From Pseudomonas sp. GV071 (GTDB lineage Bacteria > Pseudomonadota > Gammaproteobacteria > Pseudomonadales > Pseudomonadaceae): a stretch of 64,000 nucleotides of DNA. Where the stretch lies: assembly GCF_003050835.1 (NCBI RefSeq), contig NZ_QAOJ01000002.1, forward strand, positions 372,001 to 436,000. Direction: 5' to 3'. Positions 46,460-55,472 of the stretch are shown piece by piece. The translations under genes and the position numbers were made by a program. Positions within the stretch are counted from its first letter, which is position 1, and every line of letters starts with the position of its first letter. A model generated the notes under the pieces. The model worked only from the letters and a program-made list of their open reading frames with translations. It was not told the DNA's origin and searched no databases.

Positions 46460-48364
46460 ATGTACAACAATAACAAGCAGCACCGCCCGCCCTTGCGTCG
46501 AAGCCTGTTGGCCACAGCCATGTTGCTGGCGGCGGTACCGGCCGTTCAGGCCGTTGAAGTGGATACCGGCAACCCGGACTTGTCCCTGCGCTTCGACAAC
46601 ACCGTGAAGTACAACTACGGCGTGCGTACCGAAAGCGCCGATAGCCGCATGCTCGGCACGCCGAACAACAACGACGGCGACTACAACTTCCGCAAAGCCG
46701 GCACCAATATCACCAACCGCCTCGACCTGCTCACCGAACTGGACGTGGTCTACCAGAACCGTATGGGCTTTCGCGTCAGCGGTGCCAGTTGGTACGACAA
46801 GGCCTATGACAACGCCGGGTCCAACTCCAACCCCTTCGTCAACGGTAACGGCGAGTACTCCTCGATTGCCGGCTGGGGTGGTCGGCCTGGCGCCCCCGCG
46901 GTGTTTGGCAGTTCGCACCTGAGCAACTATGCCCAGCGCTATTACAGCGGCCCGTCTGGCGAGATTCTCGACGCCTTTGTTTTTTACAGCACCGAAGTCG
47001 GCGAGGAGTCGCTGCTGAGCATGAAGGCCGGCCAGCACAACGTGTTCTGGGGGGAGACCATTCTCAACCCGGTGCACTCGATCAGCTACGGCCAGTCCGG
47101 CCTCGACCTGGCCAAGCTGGCTGCCTCGCCGGGTACCGAAGCGAAAGAGCTGTTCGTGCCGCGCAACCAGCTGTCCACCAGCTTCACCCTCAATTCCGAG
47201 TGGTCGTTCGGCGCCCAGTACTTCCTCGGTTGGGACGCAGCGCGGTTGCCGGAAGCCGGCACCTATTACGGCTCTTCCGACCTGATCGGCGAAGGCGCGC
47301 AGTCGTTCATTCTCGGCCACACCGGTGGCGCCGGCCTGGCTGGGCCGAACGGCACCTTGAGCAATATTCGTCGTGGCGATGACCTGACCCCGGACAACAG
47401 TGGCGACTGGGGCGTGATGGCCAAGTGGGCACCCGAATGGCTGGATGGCACCCTGGGTTTCTACTACCGCAAAACCTCCGACATCCTGCCGCAAGCCGTG
47501 CTCGATGCGCGCAAGCTGACCCTGGTCGGTGGCGTGCCGGGCCTGCGCAACTCGATTGAAACCACGTCCTACCGCCTGGCCTATGGCGAAGACATCGATA
47601 TCTATGGCCTGAGCCTGTCCAAGGACATCGGCGGCGTCAGCGTCGGCAGCGACCTGAACATCCGTCATGGCATGCCACTGGCCAGTATTCCGGCGATCTA
47701 CAGCCCGCTGCTGGTCACCGGTGGCGGCCCGTTGAGTGCGCGGTATGCCAGCACCGGCGTGGTCGACGCGCCGCTGCGCGAAGGCGAGAGCATGAGCGCC
47801 ACCGGCGACACCCTGCACTTTGTGGTCAACGGCCTGATGGCGCTGCCCGAAACCGCGCTGTTCGATGCCGCGAGCCTGTTGGGCGAGGTGTATTACAGCA
47901 ACCTGCTGAGCCTCGATAGCCAAAACGAGGCGCTCTACAAAGGCAAGAGCAGCTACCGCGGCATCGACAAGCCGACCCGCGATAACTGGGGCGTGGCGGT
48001 CAACTTCACGCCCACCTGGTACCAGGTGTTTCCAGGCGTCGACCTGAGTGCGCCGATGTCCATTAACGTCGGCATCGACGGCGTTTCGCCGGTTGCTGCT
48101 GGCGGCGCCGAAGACACCGGTAACTACGCCCTGGGCCTCAGCGCGGCGATTTACAACCAGTACTACGTCGACCTCAAGTACGTGGACTCCTTCGGCGACA
48201 CCGAGAAGTGCAAAGACGGCGCCACCGACGGTGCGCTGCCCAACGCCCTGGACCTGACCCAGCGTTACACCTGCTACGCCGGTGGCTACTCGTCCTTCTC
48301 CGGTGGCGGTGCCAGCGGTGAAGACCGCGGCGCGGTTTACCTGACGTTTAAAACCACCTTCTGA
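46460..48364 (+). CDS. DUF1302 outer-membrane beta-barrel protein
   Basis: A 634-residue exported protein. The signal peptide (LLATAMLLAAVPAVQA) ends near residue 31. The mature part has alternating beta-strand sequence (LSLRFDNTVKYNYGVRT, YNFRKAGTNITNRLDLLTE) and ends in the aromatic FKTTF typical of outer-membrane barrels. I start at ATG 46460 (MYNNNKQHRPP); an upstream in-frame extension lacks a ribosome site. DUF1302 proteins commonly sit next to DUF1329 proteins, as here. A channel for a hydrophobic compound is an inference. Confidence 0.88.
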   Translation: MYNNNKQHRPPLRRSLLATAMLLAAVPAVQAVEVDTGNPDLSLRFDNTVKYNYGVRTESADSRMLGTPNNNDGDYNFRKAGTNITNRLDLLTELDVVYQNRMGFRVSGASWYDKAYDNAGSNSNPFVNGNGEYSSIAGWGGRPGAPAVFGSSHLSNYAQRYYSGPSGEILDAFVFYSTEVGEESLLSMKAGQHNVFWGETILNPVHSISYGQSGLDLAKLAASPGTEAKELFVPRNQLSTSFTLNSEWSFGAQYFLGWDAARLPEAGTYYGSSDLIGEGAQSFILGHTGGAGLAGPNGTLSNIRRGDDLTPDNSGDWGVMAKWAPEWLDGTLGFYYRKTSDILPQAVLDARKLTLVGGVPGLRNSIETTSYRLAYGEDIDIYGLSLSKDIGGVSVGSDLNIRHGMPLASIPAIYSPLLVTGGGPLSARYASTGVVDAPLREGESMSATGDTLHFVVNGLMALPETALFDAASLLGEVYYSNLLSLDSQNEALYKGKSSYRGIDKPTRDNWGVAVNFTPTWYQVFPGVDLSAPMSINVGIDGVSPVAAGGAEDTGNYALGLSAAIYNQYYVDLKYVDSFGDTEKCKDGATDGALPNALDLTQRYTCYAGGYSSFSGGGASGEDRGAVYLTFKTTF

Positions 48365-48402
48365 TCCACGAATTACCCGCCTCTGCGCAGGAGAACAACA
48401 AG

Positions 48403-49761
48403 ATGAAATTCGTGCACACCGTACTGTCTGTATCACTCGCCCTGGCCATGGCCGGCCAGGCCCATGCCGCCGTTTCCGCCACTGAAGCGGCGCAGCTGGG
48501 CACCAGCCTTACCGCCATTGGCGCACAAGTGGCCGGCAACGCCGACGGCAGCATTCCGGCCTACAGCGGCGGCTTGAGCCAGGCCCCGGCCGGCTTCAAA
48601 AGCGGCGACAGCGTGCGCCCCGATCCCTTTGCCAGCGAAAAACCGCTGGTGGTGATCGATGGCAAAAACGTCGACCAATACAAAGACCAGCTCAGCGCCA
48701 CCACGGTGGAACTGGCCAAGCGTTTTCCCAGCTTTCGCGTCGAGCTTTACCCCACTCACCGTACCGCTGCCGTGCCGCAGGCCGTGCAAGACAACAGCGT
48801 GAAAAACGCCACCGGTGCCAAATCGCTGGAAGGCGGGCTGGCCATCGACAACGTGCTGCCTGGCGTACCGTTCCCGATTCCGCAGTCGGGTGCCGAAGCC
48901 ATGTGGAATTTCCTGCTGCGCTACCAGGGCGTGACCATCAATTCCAAGTACGACTCATGGAACGTCGATTCCGCTGGCGTCGCCAGCCTGGCCACCACCG
49001 GTCAGGCGTTTATCAGCTACCCGATCTACGAAGACATGGCCAAGCCGATCAACGCCAACGCCACCTACTACCAGATGAAGCTTTACTACACCGCGCCAGC
49101 GCGCCGCGCCGGTGAGGCGATCATGCTGCAGGATGCCGCCAACCCGTTGCAGCAACCGCGCCGCGCCTGGCAATACCTGCCCGGCGTGCGTCGGGTGAAG
49201 CTGGCACCCAACCTCGCTTACGACACGCCGAACCCGGGCACTGCCGGTGCCGGCACCTACGATGACGTATTCGTCTTCAACGGTGCGCTGGACCGCTTCG
49301 ACTGGAAGCTGGTGGGCAAGCAGGAAATGATCGTGCCCTACAACACCTACCGCCTGACCTACGCGCCAGACGCCAAAGCCATCACCACCCCGAACCACCT
49401 GGCACCCGAGCTGGTGCGTTGGGAAAAACACCGCGTCTGGGTGGTGGAAGGCACGCTGAAAAGCGGCGCTCGCCACGTATACGCCAAGCGCCGCTTCTAC
49501 CTCGACGAAGACAGCTGGGTGGCGCTGGCCTCGGACCAATATGACGCCCGTGGCCAGCTCTATCGCGGCTCGTTTGCCTTCCTCAGCCAGAGCTACGACA
49601 AGACCGTACCGGACTCCACGCCCTTCATGATCTACGACCTGGTGGGTGGCTCGTACAACATCAACGGCGTGGTCGGCCCCTACGGCGGCATCCACTACAT
49701 CGACGCGCTATCCAAGGCGCAGTGGTCTCCCGAGTCGCTGGCTGGCGCGGGCATCCGCTGA
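48403..49761 (+). CDS. DUF1329 periplasmic protein
   Basis: A 452-residue exported protein with signal peptide ending GQAHA at about residue 22. The mature sequence shows the DUF1329 pattern (PFPIPQSGAEAMWNFLLRYQ, APARRAGEAIMLQDAANPL, RAWQYLPGVRRVKLAP). This fold resembles lipoprotein-sorting LolA/LolB-like proteins, so it may carry a lipid-like ligand between membranes. It lies 38 bases after the DUF1302 gene. Confidence 0.88.
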   Translation: MKFVHTVLSVSLALAMAGQAHAAVSATEAAQLGTSLTAIGAQVAGNADGSIPAYSGGLSQAPAGFKSGDSVRPDPFASEKPLVVIDGKNVDQYKDQLSATTVELAKRFPSFRVELYPTHRTAAVPQAVQDNSVKNATGAKSLEGGLAIDNVLPGVPFPIPQSGAEAMWNFLLRYQGVTINSKYDSWNVDSAGVASLATTGQAFISYPIYEDMAKPINANATYYQMKLYYTAPARRAGEAIMLQDAANPLQQPRRAWQYLPGVRRVKLAPNLAYDTPNPGTAGAGTYDDVFVFNGALDRFDWKLVGKQEMIVPYNTYRLTYAPDAKAITTPNHLAPELVRWEKHRVWVVEGTLKSGARHVYAKRRFYLDEDSWVALASDQYDARGQLYRGSFAFLSQSYDKTVPDSTPFMIYDLVGGSYNINGVVGPYGGIHYIDALSKAQWSPESLAGAGIR

Positions 49762-49767
49762 GTTCGG

Positions 49768-49802
49768 GCGCCAGCGGGCAGGGCAGCAACGCCTGCTGGC
49801 GC
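49768..49802 (+). other. Intra-operon hairpin between DUF1329 and YCF48-like genes
   Basis: GCGCCAGC (49768-49775) pairs with GCTGGCGC (49795-49802) around a 19-base loop, followed by ACCTTTAA. It resembles the hairpins in the first operon. Confidence 0.55.
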
Positions 49803-49824
49803 ACCTTTAATGCCGAGATAGACC

Positions 49825-50895
49825 ATGAACATTTTCAACCAAGCCGTGCGCTCCTTGCTGGCGCTGCTCCTATGCAGCGTGTGCCTGGCGGCGCGGGCCG
49901 AATTTATCGACGTGCTGGATTTGCCAGCCCGTATCAGTCCGTTGGCCAGAGTGGCGCCGCTGGATGGCGTGCGCCGTTGTGGCGAGCGCCTGGTGGCGGT
50001 CGGGCAGCGTGGCCATATCCTGCTGGCCGACAGCGCCGCCGGTCCCTGGCAGCAAGCCCAGGTGGCGGTGAGCAGCGACCTGACTGCCGTGTATTGCGCC
50101 AGTGCGCAGCAAGGCTGGGCGGTGGGTCATGACGGTGTGATTGTGCACAGCGACGACGCTGGCCAGCACTGGAGCAAGCAGCTCGACGGTCGCCAGATCG
50201 GCGCCCTGATGCAGGCCCATTACGCCGCGTTGGCGAGTGCCGAACCGGGCAATGACGAGTGGGCCAGTCGCCTGGCCGAAGCGCAGCGCATGGTCGACGA
50301 GGGCGCCGACAAAGCGCTGCTGGATGTGTGGTTTGCCAACGAGAAGCTCGGTTATGCCGTCGGCGTGTTCGGCCTGATCCTGCGTACCGAAGATGGCGGC
50401 GGGCACTGGCAGCCCTTCGGCGAGCACACCGACAACCCGCAGCGTCTGCACCTGAACGCCATCGCCGCCGTCGACGGCGTGCCCTATATCGCCGGCGAGC
50501 AGGGCCTGCTGTTGCGCTGGAGCGCCGAGCAGCAGCGTTTTGTTGCCCTGCAGACGCCCTACAGCGGGAGCTTTTTCGGCGTCACCGGCGCGGCTCACGA
50601 GCTGCTGGCGTACGGCCTGCGCGGGCATGTTCTGCGCAGCAGCGACGACGGCCTTACTTGGCAGCAGTTGGAAACCGGCGTGCAAAGCAACATCACCGCC
50701 GCCGCCCGGGACACTACCGGGCGCTTTGTATTTTTCACCCAGGCCGGGCATGTGCTGCGCCTGAACGCCACTGATCAGGCCCTGCAAGCCGTGCCGCAGG
50801 CCGAGATGGCGCCCATCAGCGCCGCCCAGTTCAGCGCCGACGACAGCCTGGTGCTGGTCGGCAACCGCGGTGTGCGCAGCCAGCGCCTGCCCTAA
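49825..50895 (+). CDS. YCF48/BNR-type beta-propeller protein
   Basis: A 356-residue exported protein. The signal peptide LLALLLCSVCLAARA ends near residue 25. The mature part contains repeated propeller blades with GWAVGHDGVIVHSDDAG, GYAVGVFGLILRTEDGG and LRGHVLRSSDDGLTW, the YCF48 (HCF136-like) pattern. YCF48-like proteins often pair with RND/MMPL permeases in DUF1302/DUF1329 operons, where they may assemble or gate the permease. It lies 19 bases before the MMPL gene. Confidence 0.88.
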   Translation: MNIFNQAVRSLLALLLCSVCLAARAEFIDVLDLPARISPLARVAPLDGVRRCGERLVAVGQRGHILLADSAAGPWQQAQVAVSSDLTAVYCASAQQGWAVGHDGVIVHSDDAGQHWSKQLDGRQIGALMQAHYAALASAEPGNDEWASRLAEAQRMVDEGADKALLDVWFANEKLGYAVGVFGLILRTEDGGGHWQPFGEHTDNPQRLHLNAIAAVDGVPYIAGEQGLLLRWSAEQQRFVALQTPYSGSFFGVTGAAHELLAYGLRGHVLRSSDDGLTWQQLETGVQSNITAAARDTTGRFVFFTQAGHVLRLNATDQALQAVPQAEMAPISAAQFSADDSLVLVGNRGVRSQRLP

Positions 50896-50914
50896 CCGGT
50901 CAACGAGAATCCCC

Positions 50915-53407
50915 ATGGGCACCATCAAACAAGACAACATGCCGGTGATCCGCGACCTGCGCGATTTCGACCAAAGCAGCGGCCACCTGCTGGAGCGCCT
51001 GCTGTTCAACCACCGGCCATGGTTTATCGCCATCATCGCGCTGCTCTCGGTGCTGTTCGCCTATATGGCGCTGACCCGCCTGGAACTGCGGCCGAGCTTT
51101 GAAAAGATGATTCCGCAGAGCCAGCCCTATATCCGCAACTTCCTCGACAACCGCGATCAACTGCGCGGCCTCGGCAACTCGGTGCGGGTGGTGGTGGAGA
51201 ACCAGGCCGGCGATATTTTCGACCCGGCCTACCTCGCCGTGCTCAAGCAGGTGAACGACGACCTGTTCCTCACCCCCGGCGTCGACCGCGCCTGGCTGCG
51301 CTCGCTGTGGGCGCCCAGCGTGCGCTGGACCGAAGTGACCGAGGAGGGCTTTCAGGGCGGCGCGGTGATGCCCGATGCCTACAACGGCTCACCTGCCGCC
51401 ATCGAGCAACTGCGCCAGAACATCGCCCGTGCCGGCGTGGTCGGCAGCCTGGTGGCCAATGATTTCCGCTCCAGCATGCTGGTGGTGCCGTTGCTCGACA
51501 AAGACTCCGCCACCGGCCAGGGCATCGACTACTACGCCTTCGCCAAACGCCTGGAAGCGCTGCGCGAGAAGGTCGAGCAGATCGACGCCACGGCGCAGGG
51601 CAAGGGCCCGTACAGCGTGCGGGTGATCGGCTTTGCCAAATTGGTCGGCGAGTTGATCGACGGGCTGGTGCAGGTCATGGCGTTCTTCGCCCTGGCGGTG
51701 GCGGCAGCGTTCGCCATCATCCTGCTGTACACCCGTTGCCTGCGCAGTACCTTGCTGGTGATCGGCTGCTCGCTGCTGGCGGTGGTCTGGCAACTGGGCA
51801 TCGTCGCCTGGCTGGGTTACAGCATCGACCCGTATTCGGTGCTGGTGCCGTTTCTGATCTTCGCCATTGGCGTGTCGCATGCCGCGCAGAAAATGAACGG
51901 CATCATGCAGGACATCGCCCGCGGCACCCATAAGCTGATCGCCGCGCGCTACACCTTCCGCCGTCTGTTCATTGCCGGGGTAACGGCGCTGCTGGCCGAT
52001 GCCGTGGGCTTTGCCGTGCTGATGCTGATCGACATACCGGTGATCCAGGACCTGGCCATCGCCGCCAGTATTGGTGTGGCCGTGCTGGTGTTCACCAGCT
52101 TGCTGCTGATGCCAGTGGCGTTGTCCTACGTCGGGGTTGGCCGCAAAGCTGCCGAGCGTGCGCTGCGCATCGACACCCGCGCTGAGCAGCACCGTGGGTT
52201 TGGTCGCATGTGGGACGGCCTCAACCGCTTCACCACGGCCAAATGGGCGACTGTCACGGTGCTGTTGGCGACCCTGCTCGGCGTCGGCGGTTTTCTCGTC
52301 AGCCTGCACCTGCAGATCGGCGACCTTGATCGCGGTGCCCCGGAGCTGCGCGCCGACTCGCGCTACAACCTCGACAACGCCTACATCACCAGCCACTACG
52401 CGCTGTCCAGCGACCTGTTTGCGGTGATGATCAAAACCCCGCCGGAAGGTTGCCTGGACTACCGCACCCTGGTGTTGGCCGACCGCCTGGCTTGGGAGCT
52501 GCAACAGCATCCGGGGGTGCAGACCACCGTGTCGCTGGTCAACGCGGTGCGGCAGATCACCGCCGGCTCGTTCGAAGGCAACCCGAAAATGGCCAGCCTG
52601 CAACGCAACCAGGACGTGCTCAACTACGCCGCCCAGCAGGCCTCGGTGAACGCGCCAGAGCTGTTCAACACCCGTTGCTCGGTGATGCCGGTGATTGCCT
52701 TCCTCAAGGATCACAAGGCCGAAACCCTCGACGGCGTGGTGGCCATTGCCGAACGTTTCGCCCGCGACAACAGCACCGACGAGCGCCAATTCCTGCTCGC
52801 CGCCGGCAGCGCCGGAATCGAAGCCGCGACCAACCTGGTGGTGCGCGAAGCCAACCGCAGCATGCTGTTGTACGTGTACCTGGCGGTGGCGATCTTCTGT
52901 TTGATCACCTTCCGCAGCTGGCGCGCGATGCTCGTGGCGCTGCTGCCGCTGGTACTGACCTCGGTGCTGTGCGAAGCATTGATGGTGGCCATGGGGATCG
53001 GCGTCAAGGTTGCCACCTTGCCGGTGATTGCCCTTGGCGTGGGCATCGGCGTGGACTACGCGTTGTACCTGCTGAGTGTGCAGCTGCACTACCAACGCCA
53101 AGGGCGCAGTTTGAGTGACGCCTACCGCAGCGCCGTGGCCTTTACCGGGCGAGTGGTGGCGTTGGTCGGCATTACCCTGGCGGCCGGGGTGGTGTGCTGG
53201 GTGTGGTCGCCGATCAAGTTCCAGGCCGACATGGGCATCCTGCTGACCTTTATGCTGCTGTGGAACATGCTCGGTGCGCTGATCCTGATTCCCGCGCTGT
53301 CGCACTTTCTGCTGCGCAACGTCGGCCAGCACGCGGCGACGGCAAACACGGACGGCGCCTTGCGCCGAGTCGGGCAACGCAAGCGGTGCGTGGCGCCTGG
53401 CGCGTAA
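50915..53407 (+). CDS. RND/MMPL-family membrane transporter
   Basis: A 830-residue inner-membrane protein with about twelve helices in two halves. The first helix is FIAIIALLSVLFAYMAL (about residues 32-48). The two MMPL domains carry large periplasmic loops after helices 1 and 7. Motifs include LVPFLIFAIGVSHAAQK and VIALGVGIGVDYALYLLSV. I start at ATG 50915 (MGTIKQDNMPV). With the DUF1302 barrel, DUF1329 carrier and YCF48 protein it could form a trans-envelope transport system for a lipid or hydrophobic compound. Confidence 0.92.
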   Translation: MGTIKQDNMPVIRDLRDFDQSSGHLLERLLFNHRPWFIAIIALLSVLFAYMALTRLELRPSFEKMIPQSQPYIRNFLDNRDQLRGLGNSVRVVVENQAGDIFDPAYLAVLKQVNDDLFLTPGVDRAWLRSLWAPSVRWTEVTEEGFQGGAVMPDAYNGSPAAIEQLRQNIARAGVVGSLVANDFRSSMLVVPLLDKDSATGQGIDYYAFAKRLEALREKVEQIDATAQGKGPYSVRVIGFAKLVGELIDGLVQVMAFFALAVAAAFAIILLYTRCLRSTLLVIGCSLLAVVWQLGIVAWLGYSIDPYSVLVPFLIFAIGVSHAAQKMNGIMQDIARGTHKLIAARYTFRRLFIAGVTALLADAVGFAVLMLIDIPVIQDLAIAASIGVAVLVFTSLLLMPVALSYVGVGRKAAERALRIDTRAEQHRGFGRMWDGLNRFTTAKWATVTVLLATLLGVGGFLVSLHLQIGDLDRGAPELRADSRYNLDNAYITSHYALSSDLFAVMIKTPPEGCLDYRTLVLADRLAWELQQHPGVQTTVSLVNAVRQITAGSFEGNPKMASLQRNQDVLNYAAQQASVNAPELFNTRCSVMPVIAFLKDHKAETLDGVVAIAERFARDNSTDERQFLLAAGSAGIEAATNLVVREANRSMLLYVYLAVAIFCLITFRSWRAMLVALLPLVLTSVLCEALMVAMGIGVKVATLPVIALGVGIGVDYALYLLSVQLHYQRQGRSLSDAYRSAVAFTGRVVALVGITLAAGVVCWVWSPIKFQADMGILLTFMLLWNMLGALILIPALSHFLLRNVGQHAATANTDGALRRVGQRKRCVAPGA

Positions 53408-53422
53408 ACACACACACCATCG

Positions 53423-53452
53423 GGCCCGGCGTGCCGTTCACCCCGCCGGGCC
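53423..53452 (+). terminator. Terminator after the MMPL gene
   Basis: GGCCCGGCG (53423-53431) and CGCCGGGCC (53444-53452) form a perfect nine-base stem followed by TTT. It closes the second operon 15 bases after its stop codon. Confidence 0.8.
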
Positions 53453-53513
53453 TTTGCACACAGCCTGTCGAGCGGCGAAGCTGGGCGCCACTTTCCGCGC
53501 TACGGTGAACCCG

Positions 53514-53981
53514 ATGAACCCCTGGCAAACCCCCGCCGCCATTCTGCAAGTGCGCCGAATACTGACCAGCTACCGCCACTGGTTCGGCGTCGAGCTGATT
53601 CCCGGAGCCCTCGCCCTTGAGGGCGAACAACTGGCTGAAGTCGCTTACCGCACCCAACGCACCTTGCTGTCACACGGCCCCCAGGCCGACCCCATCCTCA
53701 ATTACGGCAACGCCGCTACACTGGCGCTGTGGGGCTTCAGCTGGAGCGAATTGATCGCCACGCCCTCACGCCTGACCGCCGAAGCCATGGAGCGCGAGGA
53801 GCGGCAACGTTTTCTAGAGCAGGTGGCGCGCCACGGCTATGTCGCCAATTACCGCGGCATTCGGATCGCCAAGAACGGCCAACGCTTCTGGATCGAAAAG
53901 GCTGCCGTGTGGAATGTGCTGAATGAACAAGGCGAGAAGATCGGCCAGGCCGCCAGCTTCGACCGCTGGAAGCCGGTGTAA
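53514..53981 (+). CDS. MEKHLA-domain (PAS-like) protein
   Basis: A 155-residue cytosolic protein. The sequence PILNYGNAATLALWGFSWSEL followed by YRGIRIAKNGQRFWIEKAAV reads as a PAS fold of the MEKHLA type, found as a free-standing protein in many proteobacteria. No output domain is attached. I start at ATG 53514 (MNPWQTP), because the upstream extension overlaps the terminator region. Ligand and partner are unknown. Confidence 0.78.
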   Translation: MNPWQTPAAILQVRRILTSYRHWFGVELIPGALALEGEQLAEVAYRTQRTLLSHGPQADPILNYGNAATLALWGFSWSELIATPSRLTAEAMEREERQRFLEQVARHGYVANYRGIRIAKNGQRFWIEKAAVWNVLNEQGEKIGQAASFDRWKPV

Positions 53982-54028
53982 CCAGCACGAACTATTTCCC
54001 CCTGCGGCCCTCTGAAACCTGCGGTTAT

Positions 54029-54052
54029 CTATTACAAGCCAAGTTGTAATAG
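54029..54052. repeat. Palindrome upstream of the SdiA-regulated-family gene
   Basis: CTATTACAA (54029-54037) and TTGTAATAG (54044-54052) are perfect nine-base arms around GCCAAG, with GCGG/CCGC further out. It lies 48 bases before the start codon. The AT-rich arms suit a regulator site better than a terminator. Confidence 0.5.
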
Positions 54053-54099
54053 CCGCCCGCCATACTCGGCGGCACCCTCGGTTCAGTGTGGAGCGTGAA

Positions 54100-55008
54100 A
54101 TGAAAGGCCTGTCTGCTTCCAGAGTTGTACAGGGCTGCCTGGCCCTTGCGCTGGTGAGCACTGCCGCGATAGTCCAACACAACCGCTACTTCGAGCGCGT
54201 GTGGTTCCAGATCGAACAAACGGAAAACAGTGGCGGTCCTGATCGTCTACCCAGCTACCAGGTGGACATCGAAGGTCGCGCCATTGGTGAGGAAACCAAC
54301 GTCTCCGCGCTGTCCTTCGACCCCGAGCGCAACACCCTGGTCAGCGTTACCAATCAACGCCCGCACTTCCTTGAGTTGTCCCTGGACGGCGAGCTGCTGC
54401 GCAGCATTCCCCTGCAAGGCTTCAAAGACCCGGAAGCCATCGAATACATCAGCCCGGGCGTGTACATCATTGTCGAAGAACGTCGCCGTCGGCTCACCGA
54501 AGTGCACATCAACGACGCCACCACCCTGATCGACATCGACGACCCCGCCAACGCCCACCAGCTTGACCTCAGCAGCGTTGGCGAAGAAAACAAAGGTTTC
54601 GAAGGCCTGGCCTTCGATGCCGCCAACCAGCGCCTGTTCATCGCCAAAGAGCGCGACCCCATGCGCATCTTCGAAGTCAGCGGCTTTATGCAACACGGCC
54701 CAGGCCCCTTGCGCCTGCAAGTGCGCACCGACCCCGAACGGGACCAACGCCTGTTCCTCACCGACCTCTCCAGCCTCTACTACGACAGCGCCACCCAACA
54801 CCTGTGGGCGCTCTCCGACGAATCGAAAATGGTCATCGAACTCGACCAAAACGGCCAACCCCTGAGCAGCCTCAACCTGCGTGCTGGCAACCTGGGGTTG
54901 AAGGCGGATATTCCGCAGGCCGAAGGGATGGCGATGGGCAGCAATGGGGATTTGTATTTGGTGAGTGAGCCGAATCTGTTTTATCGGTTCAAGCGGACCG
55001 TTGAGTAG
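54100..55008 (+). CDS. SdiA-regulated-family protein (periplasmic beta-propeller)
   Basis: A 302-residue protein with an N-terminal membrane anchor or signal (VVQGCLALALVSTAAIV) and a propeller-like mature domain. Family motifs: NVSALSFDPERNTLVSVTN, GFKDPEAIEYI, NKGFEGLAFDAANQRLFIAKE and LSSLYYDSATQHLWALSDES. I start at ATG 54100, six bases after GGAG. The family name comes from an SdiA-controlled homologue; its biochemical role is unknown. No quorum-sensing gene is nearby. Confidence 0.85.
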   Translation: MKGLSASRVVQGCLALALVSTAAIVQHNRYFERVWFQIEQTENSGGPDRLPSYQVDIEGRAIGEETNVSALSFDPERNTLVSVTNQRPHFLELSLDGELLRSIPLQGFKDPEAIEYISPGVYIIVEERRRRLTEVHINDATTLIDIDDPANAHQLDLSSVGEENKGFEGLAFDAANQRLFIAKERDPMRIFEVSGFMQHGPGPLRLQVRTDPERDQRLFLTDLSSLYYDSATQHLWALSDESKMVIELDQNGQPLSSLNLRAGNLGLKADIPQAEGMAMGSNGDLYLVSEPNLFYRFKRTVE

Positions 55009-55014
55009 CGCAAC

Positions 55015-55401
55015 CTAGTCGTTTTCCCCCTCCGCTGGGGCGCTCTCAATGATGCCTTTGGACATCACCGCAAACCCATACACCGCCACCGCATTCACCA
55101 CGGTAAACACCAGGCCATAACCCAGCGCGCTTCCCAGCGGCAGATGGCCAAAGCCCAGGCGCGACGAGAAAACCAGCGTGAGGATGACACTGGGCAGCGA
55201 CACCCCGGCGACGATCTTGTACATGTCGCTATCGCTGACGGTGTCGAAGTTGTCTTTGATGAAGTGGTAAACCAGGCCCGAGAGAATGAACAGACTGGCA
55301 AGGGTGGCGAGCCACGGACTGCTGGGTTTGAACACGGCCAGAATGCCAGTGATGAAGATGCTCAGACCGTAGTACTTGAGCAATAGGGAGCGAATTTGCA
55401 T
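55015..55401 (-). CDS. Small four-helix membrane protein of unknown function
   Basis: A 128-residue protein with four hydrophobic segments (LSIFITGILAVF, WLATLASLFILSGLVYHFI, VAGVSLPSVILTLVFSS, GLVFTVVNAVAVYGFAVM) and a short acidic C-terminus. No family is recognised. A ribosome site (AAGGAT) precedes the ATG. It is convergent with the previous gene (six bases apart). Confidence 0.75.
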   Translation of the reverse strand: MQIRSLLLKYYGLSIFITGILAVFKPSSPWLATLASLFILSGLVYHFIKDNFDTVSDSDMYKIVAGVSLPSVILTLVFSSRLGFGHLPLGSALGYGLVFTVVNAVAVYGFAVMSKGIIESAPAEGEND

Positions 55402-55472
55402 AGGCCATCCTTGGTTTGCGTTGGGCTTTAGTGGCGAACATTAGGCGAACCTGATATCCGCTGACTAGTACC

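Noticed and set aside
46319-48436. 705-codon minus-strand frame opposite the DUF1302 gene
   Set aside because: Long antisense frames are common in high-GC DNA. The plus-strand product has a signal peptide and barrel ending, and the antisense product resembles nothing.
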